In this document: positions 1 through 13,800 of the stretch, one piece after another
Numbering within the stretch: the stretch's first letter is position 1
Layout: each line of letters opens with the position of its first letter
Assembly: GCF_026151205.1 (NCBI RefSeq)
Contig: NC_087084.1
Span: forward strand, 12,491,453 to 12,551,452
Source: Bolinopsis microptera
Lineage: Eukaryota; Ctenophora; Tentaculata; Lobata; Bolinopsidae
DNA: 60,000 nt
Reading direction: 5' to 3'
Notes under the pieces: generated by a model
Database searches by the model: none
What the model was told of the DNA's origin: nothing
Seen by the model: the letters and a program-made list of their open reading frames with translations, nothing else
Program-made: the position numbers and the translations under genes

Positions 1-990
1 CGGCCCCTAAGAAGTAAAGAAAGGGAGCTGCGAAGAGAGTAGATGCAGCCATCTGAAATCTGAATCCAGCAGTTGTATAGTTCTTCTTGGACATTCTAGG
101 AATCGGGAAAAGATAGGCATATTGTTTGCTGTCTCACGACATTACGGTCGTGTACTAACAGCTGATAAACTCACCTACCTATCAATCCAATTCTGCCCAT
201 TATTCGTCAGTCATTGGGTGACGTGATATGCAGATTACCGTGAGACTCCAGATCTCAGGAGGGCTAGTAGTCAGCCACCCGTGGTTTGCGTGGAATTAAG
301 ACCTACGAGTGTCTTTGACTCTTTCTTGATGGTGGAACAGCATGATACTGATAATTAATGTCGTGGTTCAACTTCCGAGTGGGTCGTTAGTGACCCAGTT
401 GATCGATTTTAGAATTTAAATCAACGTACAGGAGTAATGACCAAGATATAACATGTTTTTATACTATTACTAATAATTGTAAAAGTTTGACAACATTATA
501 TTTAATTAATCGATTTTGTGGTCTTAGTGGGTCGCTAATGACCCATTTAACCGATTTTTCGCAGTTTATGATGATTATCACTTGCTGAGAGGCGATTTTG
601 AACTGATGATGTCACGCTTTAGGCTGAATTCAAGAAGTTACATGAACATATGTAGTAATAAGCAAGTGAGCCGAGTGGGTCGTTAATGACCCAAATTCTT
701 TATTTTTAAAACGTTAGAGTCACACAGTATTGACCAAATGTTTTTAACTTATGCTACAGTTTTTATTTTATCCTAACGTCTTTGTTTCAGAAGTTAAAGC
801 CGAAAAACCGTGATGGGTCGTTTGCGACCCGGACGAGTGGGTCGTATGCGACCATAGCTGTATCTTTTAAAGTAAACGAGATACAAATTAGCTTTTTTGG
901 ATATCTTATTTTTGCTGTAAAGTGACCTAGTGTGTTAAACGGCATCAAAATCGGCAAACTTTAAAACTCGTCGTCCCTAATGGGTTAAAG
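1..990. repeat. Dispersed GGGTCG..GACCC palindromes, probable transposon remnant
   Basis: Five near-palindromes of the form TGGGTC-(5 or 6 bases)-GACCCA lie at about 380-397, 528-545, 676-693, 814-830 and 838-854, the first three 148 bases apart. The stretch ends near 972-988 in CCCTAATGGGTTAA, which resembles the TTAA-flanked end of a piggyBac-type element. No left partner end is seen inside the window and no transposase frame is visible. The class is a guess. Confidence 0.4.
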
Positions 991-1223
991 CAATTTGCCC
1001 TTGAGTATGATAATTATAACCAGTTTAATCTTGTTCAGCGTACTCGAAAACATAGCCCTATATTATTAAAACTTTGTAACCCTGGTTACAAGGTTTTCGC
1101 TTCGATTTTCATCCATAAAAAATCCTTATATTTTCAATTCTCTGCCGGCCAGCTGTGTTTAATAGTAAATTAGATGTCCCTTACACGCACCTAGCGTACA
1201 CACCTTACACAAGTTACATAGCA

Positions 1224-1390
1224 CCCTATTGGCTCTGCACAGTCACGTGTGCAGTGACGTGGGCTAATCAGGGAGACGCACTCTAAACGTGATCTCTCCT
1301 GCGATAACCATAACAAATTTCCTTCATTACGTCCATTGGACGCGCACAGTCACGTGCGGGCAGTCACGTGCAGCGTGACTGCCAATCAGA
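1224..1390 (+). promoter_or_regulatory. CCAAT/CACGTG-rich candidate promoter of PSMD1
   Basis: Three CACGTG E-boxes (1244, 1351, 1365) and three CCAAT boxes in either orientation (ATTGG at 1228 and 1335, CCAAT at 1382) fall within 165 bases. They lie about 500 bases upstream of the PSMD1 start codon. The clustering suggests a promoter, but no transcription start can be seen. From 1391 to 1882 I see nothing else except possible 5' untranslated sequence. Confidence 0.4.
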
Positions 1391-1882
1391 TTTTGTTATT
1401 ATTTTGAGTTGTCCGACTATTTTGAATCTATTTTGATTTGAACAGAGGTCCTTATTTTACTTCCTACTTGTGGGGCCAATTAGTCCCTAGTATAGCGGGA
1501 TGCGTACATGGTGAAATTAACAATGTACTTGAACATTTCAGCACCGCGCGTCAACAATTGTTTAATTCAGATTATCGCGCAAAATAACTTTGCGCAGGCT
1601 CGACACGTACGCACGCTGACATCTGAAAATGTCCTACAGATATTTTCAAAATTTTCCTTTCATCAAAGTTTTTCTCCAGATAAACAGCTTCCAGTAGCTT
1701 GATTGATGGCAGAAAAGCTTCTCTTCAAAAATGTGTTATTCTATTCTGATGATTTTCTGTTTATCAATGCTTTCTTTGGTAGTAGCACCTTCTCAATAAT
1801 TCTAAATGCAAATCATGTTTGACTGTATCTTGAACAGAATTAAAAGCTTAATCTATTTGTTACTAACAATAAAGTGAGTAGG

Positions 1883-4800
1883 ATGACTGCAACGATATCG
1901 TACAGCAGTGCAGGGATAACCTCTGCAGCTGGAGTGATATCTCTTTTGGATGAACCTCAAATAGAGCTGAAGATATTTGCCCTGAACAAGCTCAACCTCA
2001 TTGTCCATGAATTCTGGGCCGAGATCTCAGATGTTGTGGATAAAATGTTAGTTCACATTTTCTACTTGTGTTCCATAAATTATACATTTTTATTCTATAT
2101 TATATAATGGGTATTCCTTTTCTTATTTGAAGTTTAGGGTTTGAATTAAAGTTATTGCGGCTAGCAAAAAGGTACTGAGTTAAAAATTCAAATCAAATGA
2201 AACAATGAAGCCGATTAATGTGATTTTTAAAAGAATTCTTTAGAATTGAATATTTCAATGCGAACTCTTCAGTGAAATTCTGTATGAAGATGAGTCATTT
2301 GAGGAGCAGGAACTATCAGCGCTGGTCGCATCTAAAGTATACTACCACCTTGGAGCATATGACGAAGCACTGCACTATGCGCTAGGCGCTGCCAGTTTAC
2401 TGGACGTCAACCAGTCTTCTGAATATGTTGACACTGTTGTAGGTCAGTTCCTTTCACTGCTTATACATATATTTATATATTATATACTAGAAACCCGCTA
2501 GTCGAAAGCTTAGTACGAGGAAATTCAAAAAATCAGTTATGTTTTAATTTCTCTTCATCATCTAGCTCTGTTATACTGTAGAAATTTAGTTAGGGCAAGA
2601 GTTGATTTTTCTGTGAACAAATTCGTAACAAAGGTTTGTCTACAGGAATGTGTTGTCCATAGTCCCAGGAACCACAAAAAAAACCGTCCAGCTGAAACTT
2701 TTGGGCAAAAATTTTTATAGTCATTTTTCTCCAGGAACCCATACGCCCCACCCCTAATATTGGTTATTCGGCTCCCGAAGGTCTTGAGATCTCCATAGGG
2801 GGTGCAAAATGACCGCAATGGCCACATTATGGCAGGCGAATGATAGTTTCAGAACGATTGGGGCTTTAGTTTTCGAAATAAATGGAATTTTTCGAAATTT
2901 TTCGAAATTTTATTGAAATTTCGAAAAAAAAATATACCAAATTATTTTTAACGCTTATTTCAAATCTATTTAAAAACTCATCTACAAATAGCAAATACAG
3001 TTAATCTAAAATGTGTATTCTCAGTAAATACCATGACAATTATTAATACACAGTTAATATTAATCAAAATTCGCTTGTTCTTCAGGTTCATCATGTCTAA
3101 TGTTTGTGCAGTTCACAAGCTGGCAAACAATTGAAGCCATATTTCCTACATGAACATCTGAAAGTCAAACAGGCCTGTTTCACATCGACAGAACAGTTAC
3201 AACATATAAGGTTCAAAATAGACTCTGGAGCAATTATAGCTTTTGTTGCAACTGGTTCGTAAGTGCCACCAGGAGCCAATTTCCAGCCGTAGTCAAGGGG
3301 ATTCAGACTGTCAGCGTTAAGCATGACCCAGTTATGGTACTGTAAGTAAGCTCTAAGGATGTGCTCCGTTGCTGAAGCTATTGTTGGCTTCAGCAACGGA
3401 GCACATCCTTAGGAATCTCAAAGCAGAAAGAGTCTTTTTCTTGTCACCATAAATGTACTGCAAGAAACAGAGGCCTGCCTCAATAATCTTTTCTTTTGAT
3501 TCTCTCACCGAAAGTAATGTTGCCAACTGACCTTGCTCATCAAAGGTGAGAGCTTTCTTTAGCACTTTAACCTTGCTAAAACCAAACAGTCCACTGACGC
3601 TATCACAACCTGGATTTCTTTACAGCAATATTAGCACAGAACGCTTTTACTCTCATCTTGTGCTCGTGATCTTTAGTAGAAGGCTCATATCCATCAAAAA
3701 TCACAGTAACTTCCCGATTTTTAGGGATAAGCTTCAAGTACTCCATTGCTACCTCACCATAATTGTCACACCCTTTAAATGAGCTTAGTTGGTGAATTAG
3801 CCAACCTCCATCAATGACTAGTGGGATCGTGAAGCTGCAAGATTTAAATGTAGATTGGTTTATGTTTTTGAGGTAGCTACCAAGAGCAGCCTTATTAGAT
3901 TTCCTCATCATCTAATATTGATCAAATAAGCTCATCGGCACCACAGTTAACTCGTATGTTAGGCATTCCTCTATTGAAGTCTCTCTATCAGCAACCAAGA
4001 CTAGACGGTTAAAACACTTCAACGGATCGACTGCAACGCTTTTATTATTCACTTTAACCTGCTTTCTTAGTTGTGTCAAGTTCTTTGCTTTACCTTTGAT
4101 ACTTATCTTATCGATGAATATCAACCCATCTAGCTCACGTTGAAGGACAGCCCCAACGGCCAAACATTCCTCGGGATTCACCTCATCGTTCCCAGACTGT
4201 GATATAAGACCAGTCGAAAAAGATATTAGCTTCGGATTCTGTAAAGTCGACAGTAACTTTAAACCAATTTAATAATTTTCCAAATACATCACAGTTTTTC
4301 TTGATTGATGACTTGGTAAGATCTGAGTGGATGGCAGCTTTAGTTGGTACTACTCGCTTCGATGAATTAGCTAATGAATCTCCAAAAGACTGATTTATTA
4401 AAGCCATCTGATTCAGGGTGGCCACCCATAACTTGTGAGCGGACTCACAATTACACATCCTTCCACTTGTTAATCCACCACTAGATTTAGCTGCCCTCAT
4501 AAGACTCTGCTCTATATGGAGAGGTCAGTCCACACCCCGGCCCACTCGTGGTCGTTGTAACAAACCGTGTGAAGCCCAGTTACTTTGAAGGTCTTTAAAA
4601 GCGCCCCATACTTGACTTCAAAAATAGCATCCTGCTCCAAATACAGTTTTAAAGGTTTTGCATACTGTCCCCTCCCAGCTGCTGCGAAGTAGGGCAGCAT
4701 CAAAGCTACTGCTGATAAATGCATATTGTAGTCGTGCAACCTCTCTGCTCTTATGAAGTCCTTTACTAGTGTTATCATATTGTGGTAAGTAACCCATAGA

Positions 4801-7800
4801 GCTGCTGTTCTACTGTTGGAAAACAGGTTCTTTAGAATCAGAGTTATTTTCTCTGATAGATCCTGAATAGATTTAGTCTTAAAGTTAACACCTAGATGTT
4901 CGTTCACACATTTGTTGATGTAACCTTCCAAGTCTACTAGTTCATCGTCGTAAACTTCTTCCTCTATAGTGAAACAACAAAGAGCGGCGTCGATCAGAAA
5001 GTGGGCTCTCAACGCTTTATATTATTATAGTAAGATCCTCCATCCGATATATGCGTGACGTCTCCAGGATACACGAGTTTGATGAGCTCCTCTAAACCCG
5101 AGTCTGCCATTATATAGCCTATGCAGCCAAGAAAACTCTTGACAGTGTGGAAGCCCCTAACCCTGACCACAATAGGCATCCCAGTTTCCAGTACTATTCG
5201 GGTGGCCTTAATCCACAATGGCAAATCGAATGTGATTATCATCGGCTGTTGTTTGTTAGTTAACCTTGATATTTGTTAATTGAAGTTATTTCCCGAGTAA
5301 GATTTGAAATAAGCGTTAAAAATAATTTGATGTATTTTTTTTCGAAATTTCAATAAAATTGAGAAAAATTCCGAAAAATTCCATTTATTTCGAAAAATAA
5401 AGCCCCAATCGTTCTGAAACTACCGTTCGCCTGCCATAATGTGGCCATTGCGGTCATTTTGCACCCCCCATGGAGATCTCAAGACCTTCGGGAGACGAAT
5501 AGCCAATATTAGGGGTGGGGCGTATGGGTTCCTGGAGAAAAATGACTATACAAATTTTTGCCCAAAAGTTTCAGCTGGACGGTTTTTTTTGGTGGTTCCT
5601 GGGACTATGGACAACATATTCCTGTAGACAAACCTTTGTTACGAATTTGTTCACAGATTGACCCATAAACAGCAATTCTTGCCCTAACTAATTATGGATT
5701 TTTCGTCAAGTTTAAAATATAAATTATAGATATATTCTTGATAGTATTGCCTGAATAAATAGTATCTGGAGAGAAGATTTGTAGGATACAATACTTGAGT
5801 AGGAACAATGTGCCTCGTGACGTGTAAAACTGTAGGTACTTCGCACGACAATAGCTGGATAATGCAACATTGTTCACACACGTTTCGTGTACCTTCTTAG
5901 CTTATCAATTACAGTGAATAGGATATTGACTTTGAGTAGGGAATGTTAGGACATGATTGGATCTGGTGATATAAAGTAAGAATAGCTCATTGCATGTAAT
6001 CCTCAACAAGCTAGTATATTTTTACAGGAAAAATTGTTCATCCTTTTATTTTGTGCTCAATAGGCTTGGCCTGGGCGAAACATACTTATTCATTTCTATA
6101 GCTCATTTTATATACCTCATATTCAGATGACGCTGTTATCAATCTACCTTTTCGTTTGTATTGGTTCGTGATCAAAGGGACAGTTTCAATTTTCCGTATC
6201 ATTACAACCTGTTCCTGACCATACATTTTTCTTGTACGAATTTAAAGCTTTTTTCGATTATGAGTGTTGTGCCTCATAATATGGTAAACACTGAGTAAAA
6301 ATTTAAAATCAGTTATGTTATAGTTTTTTGTCATCATCTATCTATCTATGATCTAGCTCCGTTATATAAATTGTATGGATTTTTATTTGCTGATAACGAT
6401 AAAAGTTTTATTTAAGTATTCCCTAATCGATATTTTTACCGCATCAAAAAACATCAATCACAACCAAAGTTATGGATAGTCATAGCGTAAATTGTAATGT
6501 GAGCTAGTTATGACGTATCATAGAGCAATGAGCATGGCAACACGCGTTGCTAATCTGTCTTTGCTCGCGCACGTGCAATCTCTTGATGTTGCTAAGCAAT
6601 ATCGCAGGTAACCTTCAATGAAATTACACCATTATTCTAACGTTTATTTTACCTCACTTCCGACGTTAATTATAGAAAATCTAATGCCTTAATCAATGAA
6701 ATTGGCCACACCAGAGGGTAGGATTTTGGTCAATTTTCAGTGTCCCCGTTGCCGGGGGGATTTCGTCAAATTTCAAATATAATAATAATATAGATATATA
6801 TTAACTTAGCTATTGTCTATCAATTGGAAGGTGATGGTTGGAGTAGGGATAATTATAATTTGTTTAATTTTAATCGAAATATGCACTAGATATTCAATGA
6901 AATGAAATGGCATTATTCCATCATTGAAACCCCCTTTTCTTTCTCAAACCTCAGCAACCCAAATAATGGTAGTCAACCAAACATTTTTCTATGAAAATTA
7001 TTTGGAATGTTTCGAACATTCCACATAAGCTCTGCTCGGTTTATAACTACAAAATAATCACACCTTTCAGCTCGTGCGATAGATCAGTACATTACACAGA
7101 GGATAAAGTTGTGTGATGATGGTAACGATATCACCATCGACTCAAGATTAGAGCTCATTGTTGAGAAAATGTTTCAGAGATGTTTTGATGACGGCAAATA
7201 CAAACAGGTAACATTTGTAGATTATATATAATTTCAAGACTCTGATATTCCCGAATTTGGAAATGCTATTAATTCTGATTAAATTCTGACCCGCTCATTC
7301 AGTTCCTCATTCCAATTATCTTATAAATTAACTTGGTCCTATGGAAATTTACATCACAGTTAATTGTTTCCAATCTAATCCTCTACCATAAACCAACATA
7401 AAATTTCAACTGTAAAAACACAACTGTAAACATACAACAAACTGTACAAAAATACAACAAAAACACAACAAGTAAAATGCTAATATCAGGCGGTGGGGAT
7501 AGCACTTGAAACAAGACGTTACGATATGTTGGAGTCAGCAATAATGAAGAGTGACGATATACCAAGTCTGCTGAGTTACGCACTGGGCATTGCTATGACA
7601 CTGTTGCAGAAACGAACTGTCAGAAATACGGTCAGTTCCTCGTCTGTGTAGATGAGTTCTGAATATTATAATTAATTAATTATAATTAATTTGTCTTTTA
7701 ACTGCGTACACACTTTGTCAGGTTCCTTTTATAGTTTTGATCTTTATATGGTCATAATATAACTAAAATAACGGAAATATTATGTACATTAAGCCGTGAC

Positions 7801-10800
7801 TAAATTGAATTCAACTACGATTGTATTATCAGTAAATAAACGGAGAAAGTTATTGCCACTATCAGCACTTCACAAGTATATAAAACTAACACAATAATTA
7901 AGCTAATTATCAATAAATAAGCTAATTAAGGAATACAAATTTTAAGGAATACTAAAGATAATACTGAAACAGGTATTACAAGTGTTAGTACGTCTCTACA
8001 CCAACCTATCTGAACCAGACTACACCAACATGTGCCAGTGTTATATCTACCTCAATGAACCTCAAACTGTAGTCAACATCCTCAACAAGCTCGTCAGTGG
8101 CTCTGAGGTTTGTGTTTTAGTTTTTATGTGTTAGTTTTTCTTTGTGCTTGTCTTGGAATCTCGGGTATTTCGCTGTGAAAATAAAATAATTTGAAATTAG
8201 TTTATATTTGAATTCGACTAACTTTAAGTAAAACAACATTTTTTTACATGAGAACTCCTCAGGACGAGTTACTGATGGTATTCCAAATATGTTTTGATGT
8301 GTACGAGTCAGCGACTCAGCACTTTATTGATGAAGTGATGGAGGGGCTGGGGATCAAACAGAAGAAGGAAGAGGGAACAGCCATGGAAGTAGAGAGCTCC
8401 GGTTAGTTTAGTTTTTAAAATATTAGTACATTTACTTATGTCTTTTACTATTTGTATTTCATGATTGCTAATCCAGGGTAGCCCAGGTGGCACTGGGATG
8501 ACCCTAAAATTCAACCGTTGGTACTAATATTTGAGCTTTCTAATTGCGATTGAGTTATCTCACTTTTAAAAATACAATAAATATCTAGCTCCTCTTAACT
8601 CACTACATAATGGACAGGAGAATTGGGAAGAAAAAACAAATTCTCGGTACATGGTTGCCTCTACTTTGAAAGGGACATAATATCATAATTTGTGATAATT
8701 ACGATTAATGGTGCCAGCTGGCTGTGTTTTACTTGTGGGTTGTCGGAAAAAGCCACTTTACAATATTAATTCCTCAAATTTTTATTGTAGATTTTAATGT
8801 GGCCAAGCAAAAACGCAAGAAACAGCTCCAAATGCCAAAGAACTGGCTATATGCTTGCTTCTCTCGCCGTGCTAGCCCTGGGAAGCCGAAAACAGAAAAT
8901 TTGTATCTAGGAGGAAATTTTAAATGTGGGCCCCGGCCCTACACCGCCGACTGCCGACCATGTCATCTTTCTTCAATTTTGCAATTTGGCAAGTCCCCAT
9001 AGGGTAGAATGTAAATGCAACTGAAGCTACTTATTCACTGGTATACATGAAAGTAGCTGACTAAAAATGTAAATGCTACGACCCGAGGGCAAAGCTCGCC
9101 GAAGGCGGAGCTTTATTTAGGGCTAGATGTCCCTCTGAATGCCCTTTTTTAGGTCAAAATGTATGCCCCTCCAAGATATTTTTCTCTGTTGGCCAATATG
9201 GTGTAAATCAGTGGCGTAACGTTGCCTGTTGGCACCCCCGCAATAAATGCGCCCTCCTGTTGGCGCCCCCTCCCCTTTTGGCGCCAACAGGAGGGCGAAT
9301 TGGACAAATTAGGTGATTTTAGAGGATACACCGGTAAAATCTCTAAAAAAGTGTGTTTCTAGATCAAAACGTGCAGTCAGCCACTGGTGTGAACCTTAAT
9401 CAAACTTTACTTTTCAGAGCCAGTGAAGCCGTCCGAGGAACCAGTTAAAACTGTAGCACAAGACTCAGCGATAGATAAGAAGCGAGCTCAAGTTGGGTCT
9501 ATTCTTAGTGGTGAAATACCAATCACATTGAAATCCCAGTTTTTGATCAGGAAGAATTCGAGCGATATGCTGGTGCTGAAGAATTGCAAGGTATGTTGTA
9601 CTGATTTATTGGTATGTTGTACTGATTTATTGGTATGTTGTACTGGTAGTTTTGAAGTAAAAATATTGACTATATCGCTTATGTGAGCTCATCACGAATT
9701 GAAAATTGGAAATTGCACGTATCCAAGACGTCAGAAATCAGACCACCATTAATCAGTCTTATCAATTTCGACCAATTTCGTGTTACTGTAATTTATCTTG
9801 TTCATGTTCTGAACGTGTCGCTCCTACGATGGTCATATGACTTCTTAGTTGCTTGCCACAGGGTCGTTTGAAATAACATCATAAAACATGGGACAAACGC
9901 GCTAAAATTACTAACTACTAGCAAAAGTTACGTTATTTTCTATGAAAATTTCATGGTAAGCATAGCCAATTGCGCGGCGCGATCGATATATCACGCGCGG
10001 ATTCTTTTATTTATATTCGAATACGTCGATAAGTTCGCGAGTTTTCTGAGCCCTTATGAGCAAAAGAACAGTCCAATATACTGAATACTCACGGTTGAAA
10101 ACCATGACAAAGCTCCAACTTTCTTATTACATTGAATAGCTTTATCCTTCCTATAAAATCCACTTGTAAGACGTTTTTCTTTCAGGATGCATCCAGGAAC
10201 GCGGTATGTCACACTGCTACTGTGATAGCCAACTCACTGATGCACGCTGGGACAACATGTGATGCATTCCTGAGGTGGGTGTGGCAGTTTTGTTACACAA
10301 TCTTATTATTTGAGATTTTAGGGTAGTGTTAAATTGATTGGTTTATCGTTATAAAAAATAAAGTTTGGTCTTCATTTCAGAGATAACCTCGACTGGCTAG
10401 CAAAGGCTACAAACTGGGCCAAGTTCACAGCTACTGCCAGTATTGGAGTTATTCATCACGGTCACGAAACTAATGCCCTCAAACTCATGTCCTCTTATCT
10501 ACCTAAGGTATGTTTTGTTACTTAGTAACCAAATACTTTGCATTCCTTGTGATCGTTTTGGAAATATCTCGATTTAGTGACCCTAACATTGTGTTAATAA
10601 TTGAATTTGTAAAAGTATGGTAGAAAATCCTGCTTACAAACTCTAAAATATAAGAAGAGCATCTATCATTAAAAGAAAATTACCCTACTCCTTTACTCGA
10701 AAAGAAACATAAATTCACCATAGCATAGTTGATAAATTAAAAGGAAACATTGTCCCAGGAGCCAGCAAGCGGTAGTCCGTACCAGGAGGGGGGTGCCCTG

Positions 10801-13800
10801 TATGCGCTGGGTATGATCCACGCTAACCACGGTGCTGCTATCATACCTTACCTCTCTGAACAGCTCCAAACTGCTACCAACGAGGTTTGTTTACTTGTTT
10901 GATAAGTTATACAATTACACATAAGCGCTGACCTTTAACCGGCGATAATTCCGGCTAGTAACAATATTTTTCCGTGGGACCAAAAGCAGCTGATAGATAT
11001 CAGTCCCCTCTATAAAACTTCAATTTCGAGAGAATTTTGATGAAGACCCGGCCCCCTTAAAAATTTAATTATCTGTGGTTTATATTACTGCTCAACTTGA
11101 ATTTCTGATTTACATTTATATGATATTAAAACTTTGGAATTCTTTTAAATACAAAGAAAATGTCCTCTCTCAGACGGTAAAACACGGAGGATGTCTAGGA
11201 TTGGGGCTAGCAGCGATGACATCAAAGAGTAGTGATATATACGAGCAGCTCAAGAACAATCTGTATCAGGACGATGCTATCATCGGGGAGGCGGCTGGCA
11301 TCTCTATGGGTCTTGTTATGATGGGTGAGTTGGCTTGTCAGGCTCCCAAAGTGTTCAAAACGTTCTTAAAGTTCCTGACTAGATTCCAAAGTTCCTGAAA
11401 AATTCCCAAATTGTCGATAAGTTGCCAAATTAATTGAGTTTAACAAGTTCCCAAAGATTGCGACTAGATCCTAAAGTTCCTGACAAATACCCAAAGTTTT
11501 AGAAATGTTCCCAAGATGTTCTGAAAGTTTTTATAAACTGTTTTTTCAGGATCGTTAGATGAGGATGCTCTGTCTGACATGGTCCAATATGCTCACGAGA
11601 CTCAACACGAGAAAATTCTCCGTGGTTTGTCTCTCGGTAAGTGGTGATTTTAGATTTTTTAGAGCTAATGTTAATTTAATTAGGTGATTAGTGATTAATC
11701 ATATCTCAATAAGATAATAACTAATTAAACGCATAGTTATCTCATTCTTCACTCCTGTAGGAATTGCAATGATCTGTTACGGGCAGCTGGAAGCAGCAGA
11801 CCCCACTATTCAGTCCCTTACTGACGACAAGGACCCCGTGCTAAGAATGTGTGGAATGTACAGCGTGGGAATGGCATACGCTGGAACTGGAAATAACAAA
11901 GCCATCAGACGTCTTCTTCACGTTGCGGTAATTACACGATTAGTAGATTTATAAAATATGATAGTTTAATCAGTTAGTTGATAAGTTTTTGGGTCGGAAA
12001 ACAGCTGCACAGGTAAGTCGAATTTATTCAAGCTGAGTTGCGGTTGTGTTCCTGTAAGGTGGTGTAGGACGTAAATAGCATGGAGGACACCCCCATATTC
12101 CATAAACATACTAAAATTAACTATAATTAGTAATCCACTTATATCTAGGTATCTGATGTAAATGATGACGTACGAAGAGCAGCTGTTATCTCAATCGGCT
12201 TCCTCCTCTTCAATGCTCCTGAACAGTGCCCCAATGTAGTGTCCCTTCTTTCTGAGTCCTACAACTCACATGTGCGGTACGGTGCTGCTCTCGCACTCGG
12301 AATTAGTTGTGCAGGTTAGTCAATAGTAATTAGTAGGGCACATTGCATACACATTACACACTGTATATTGTACAGCGTAGTTCCTATAACATGAAGTTTA
12401 AATATATAATCTCACTTTCTTTGGCCAACATTTTCACTTAATTTACCCTCAAGGTCCAAATTTCACTCTATCTACCCTCAAGTAATCAAGTTTAATTTTA
12501 TCTGCAAACAAATTTTACTTTCTCTCTCACCAGGATCTGGAATGAAAGAAGCGCTCAGTATCCTAGAACCCATGATAAACGACCCTGTGAACTATGTACG
12601 TCAAGGTGCACTGCTGGCTTCCGCCATGGTCCTGGTCCAACAAAACGACCACATGTGCCCCAAACTGAAGACCTTCAAAGACCTGTTCACTAAGACTATG
12701 AGTGATAAGCACGAGGATGTTATGGTCAAGTTTGGAGCTATTCTTGCTCAGGTAAAATTTATTTTTGTTGTACCCTTGAGTCGTTAGTTCTGTTAGTTTG
12801 AGGGAATTAAAAAGAGGGATGATTGTTTTTAAGCATAAATAAATTAAGTATAAAATACACCCGAACTAACTCATCTACTTACTACTTAGAACAAACTGAC
12901 ACTTCCCTCCCAGGGTATAATTAACGCAGGAGGAAGGAACTGCACTATATCAATGAGGACCCAATACGGTCACACTAACGTGCCTTCCGTTGTTGGTCTT
13001 CTAGGTAAGCAGCTACTTCACTCTCAGCTTTTAGATTATTATTATACAAACATGCTAGTTTGAACTTGTTAGTTTAAACATGCTAGTTTGAACATGCTAG
13101 TTTGAACATGCTAGTTTGAAAATGAAAGTTTTAACTTGCTAGTTTAAACTTATCAGGGAGTTCTAATATTTCCCGTTATTTCAACCCAGACATTTCACAC
13201 TCCTCTGTTTCAGTGTTTACACACACTTGGTTCTGGTTCCCTCTGGCTCACTTCCTCTGTCTGGCATTCCAGCCTACATACCTTATCGGTCTTAATAAGG
13301 ATCTCAAGGTATATTGGGAATAAACACCAGCAACATTGTCAATTTTTAGACTTCATCTTACTATTTCCGTCATATTACACTCTTTGCGATCATTGAAATT
13401 TCTTGAATCCTAACCTCATTGTCACGCAATTCAGATGCCGGTAATGAAATTTAAGTCGTGTGCTAAACCCTCTGCGTACGCCTACCCACCTCTTCTAGAG
13501 CCACCAAAGGAGAAGGAGAAGGAGAAGGTTGGACAATTCACATTTCACAGTTGTGTTTTTACTGTACGAACGGGATTATTTGTTATTAGATTGAATATTT
13601 ATTATGTATTTACATGGAGGCTCTGACTTTAGCTCTAAGAAATTTGATCGTCAGAAAATGTTGTCTAGTCATAGTACATTACATCTTCCGTACATTGAAA
13701 GGAGTAGGGATTAAACATTTTTATGTGAATCCAATGCTATGTATGAGATAAATTGAATGCACCTTTAAAAAAATCAAACAACAAAACCCTCTTCGCTCAG

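Larger units (their letters stand above)
2587..5690 (-). mobile_element. 3.1-kb DNA element with ~380-bp terminal inverted repeats, inside PSMD1 intron 2
   Basis: The left arm (2587-2965) and right arm (5302-5690) are near-perfect inverted repeats. Both begin TAGTTAGGGCAAGA at the outer edge and include a shared GAAATTTTTCGAAATTT tract at the inner side. A three-base ATT flanks both ends (2584-2586, 5691-5693) and may be the target duplication. Between the arms lies a broken minus-strand gene (separate entry). The insertion is antisense to PSMD1. A copy of an older repeat seems to flank it: 2520-2580 resembles 6300-6370 (AAATCAGTTATG ... CTAGCTCYGTTATA). The rest of the intron (5691-7070) shows no gene. 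Confidence 0.85.

Noticed and set aside
1508-1702. 64-codon frame before PSMD1
   Set aside because: It lies between promoter-like sequence and the gene with no family resemblance; chance frame.
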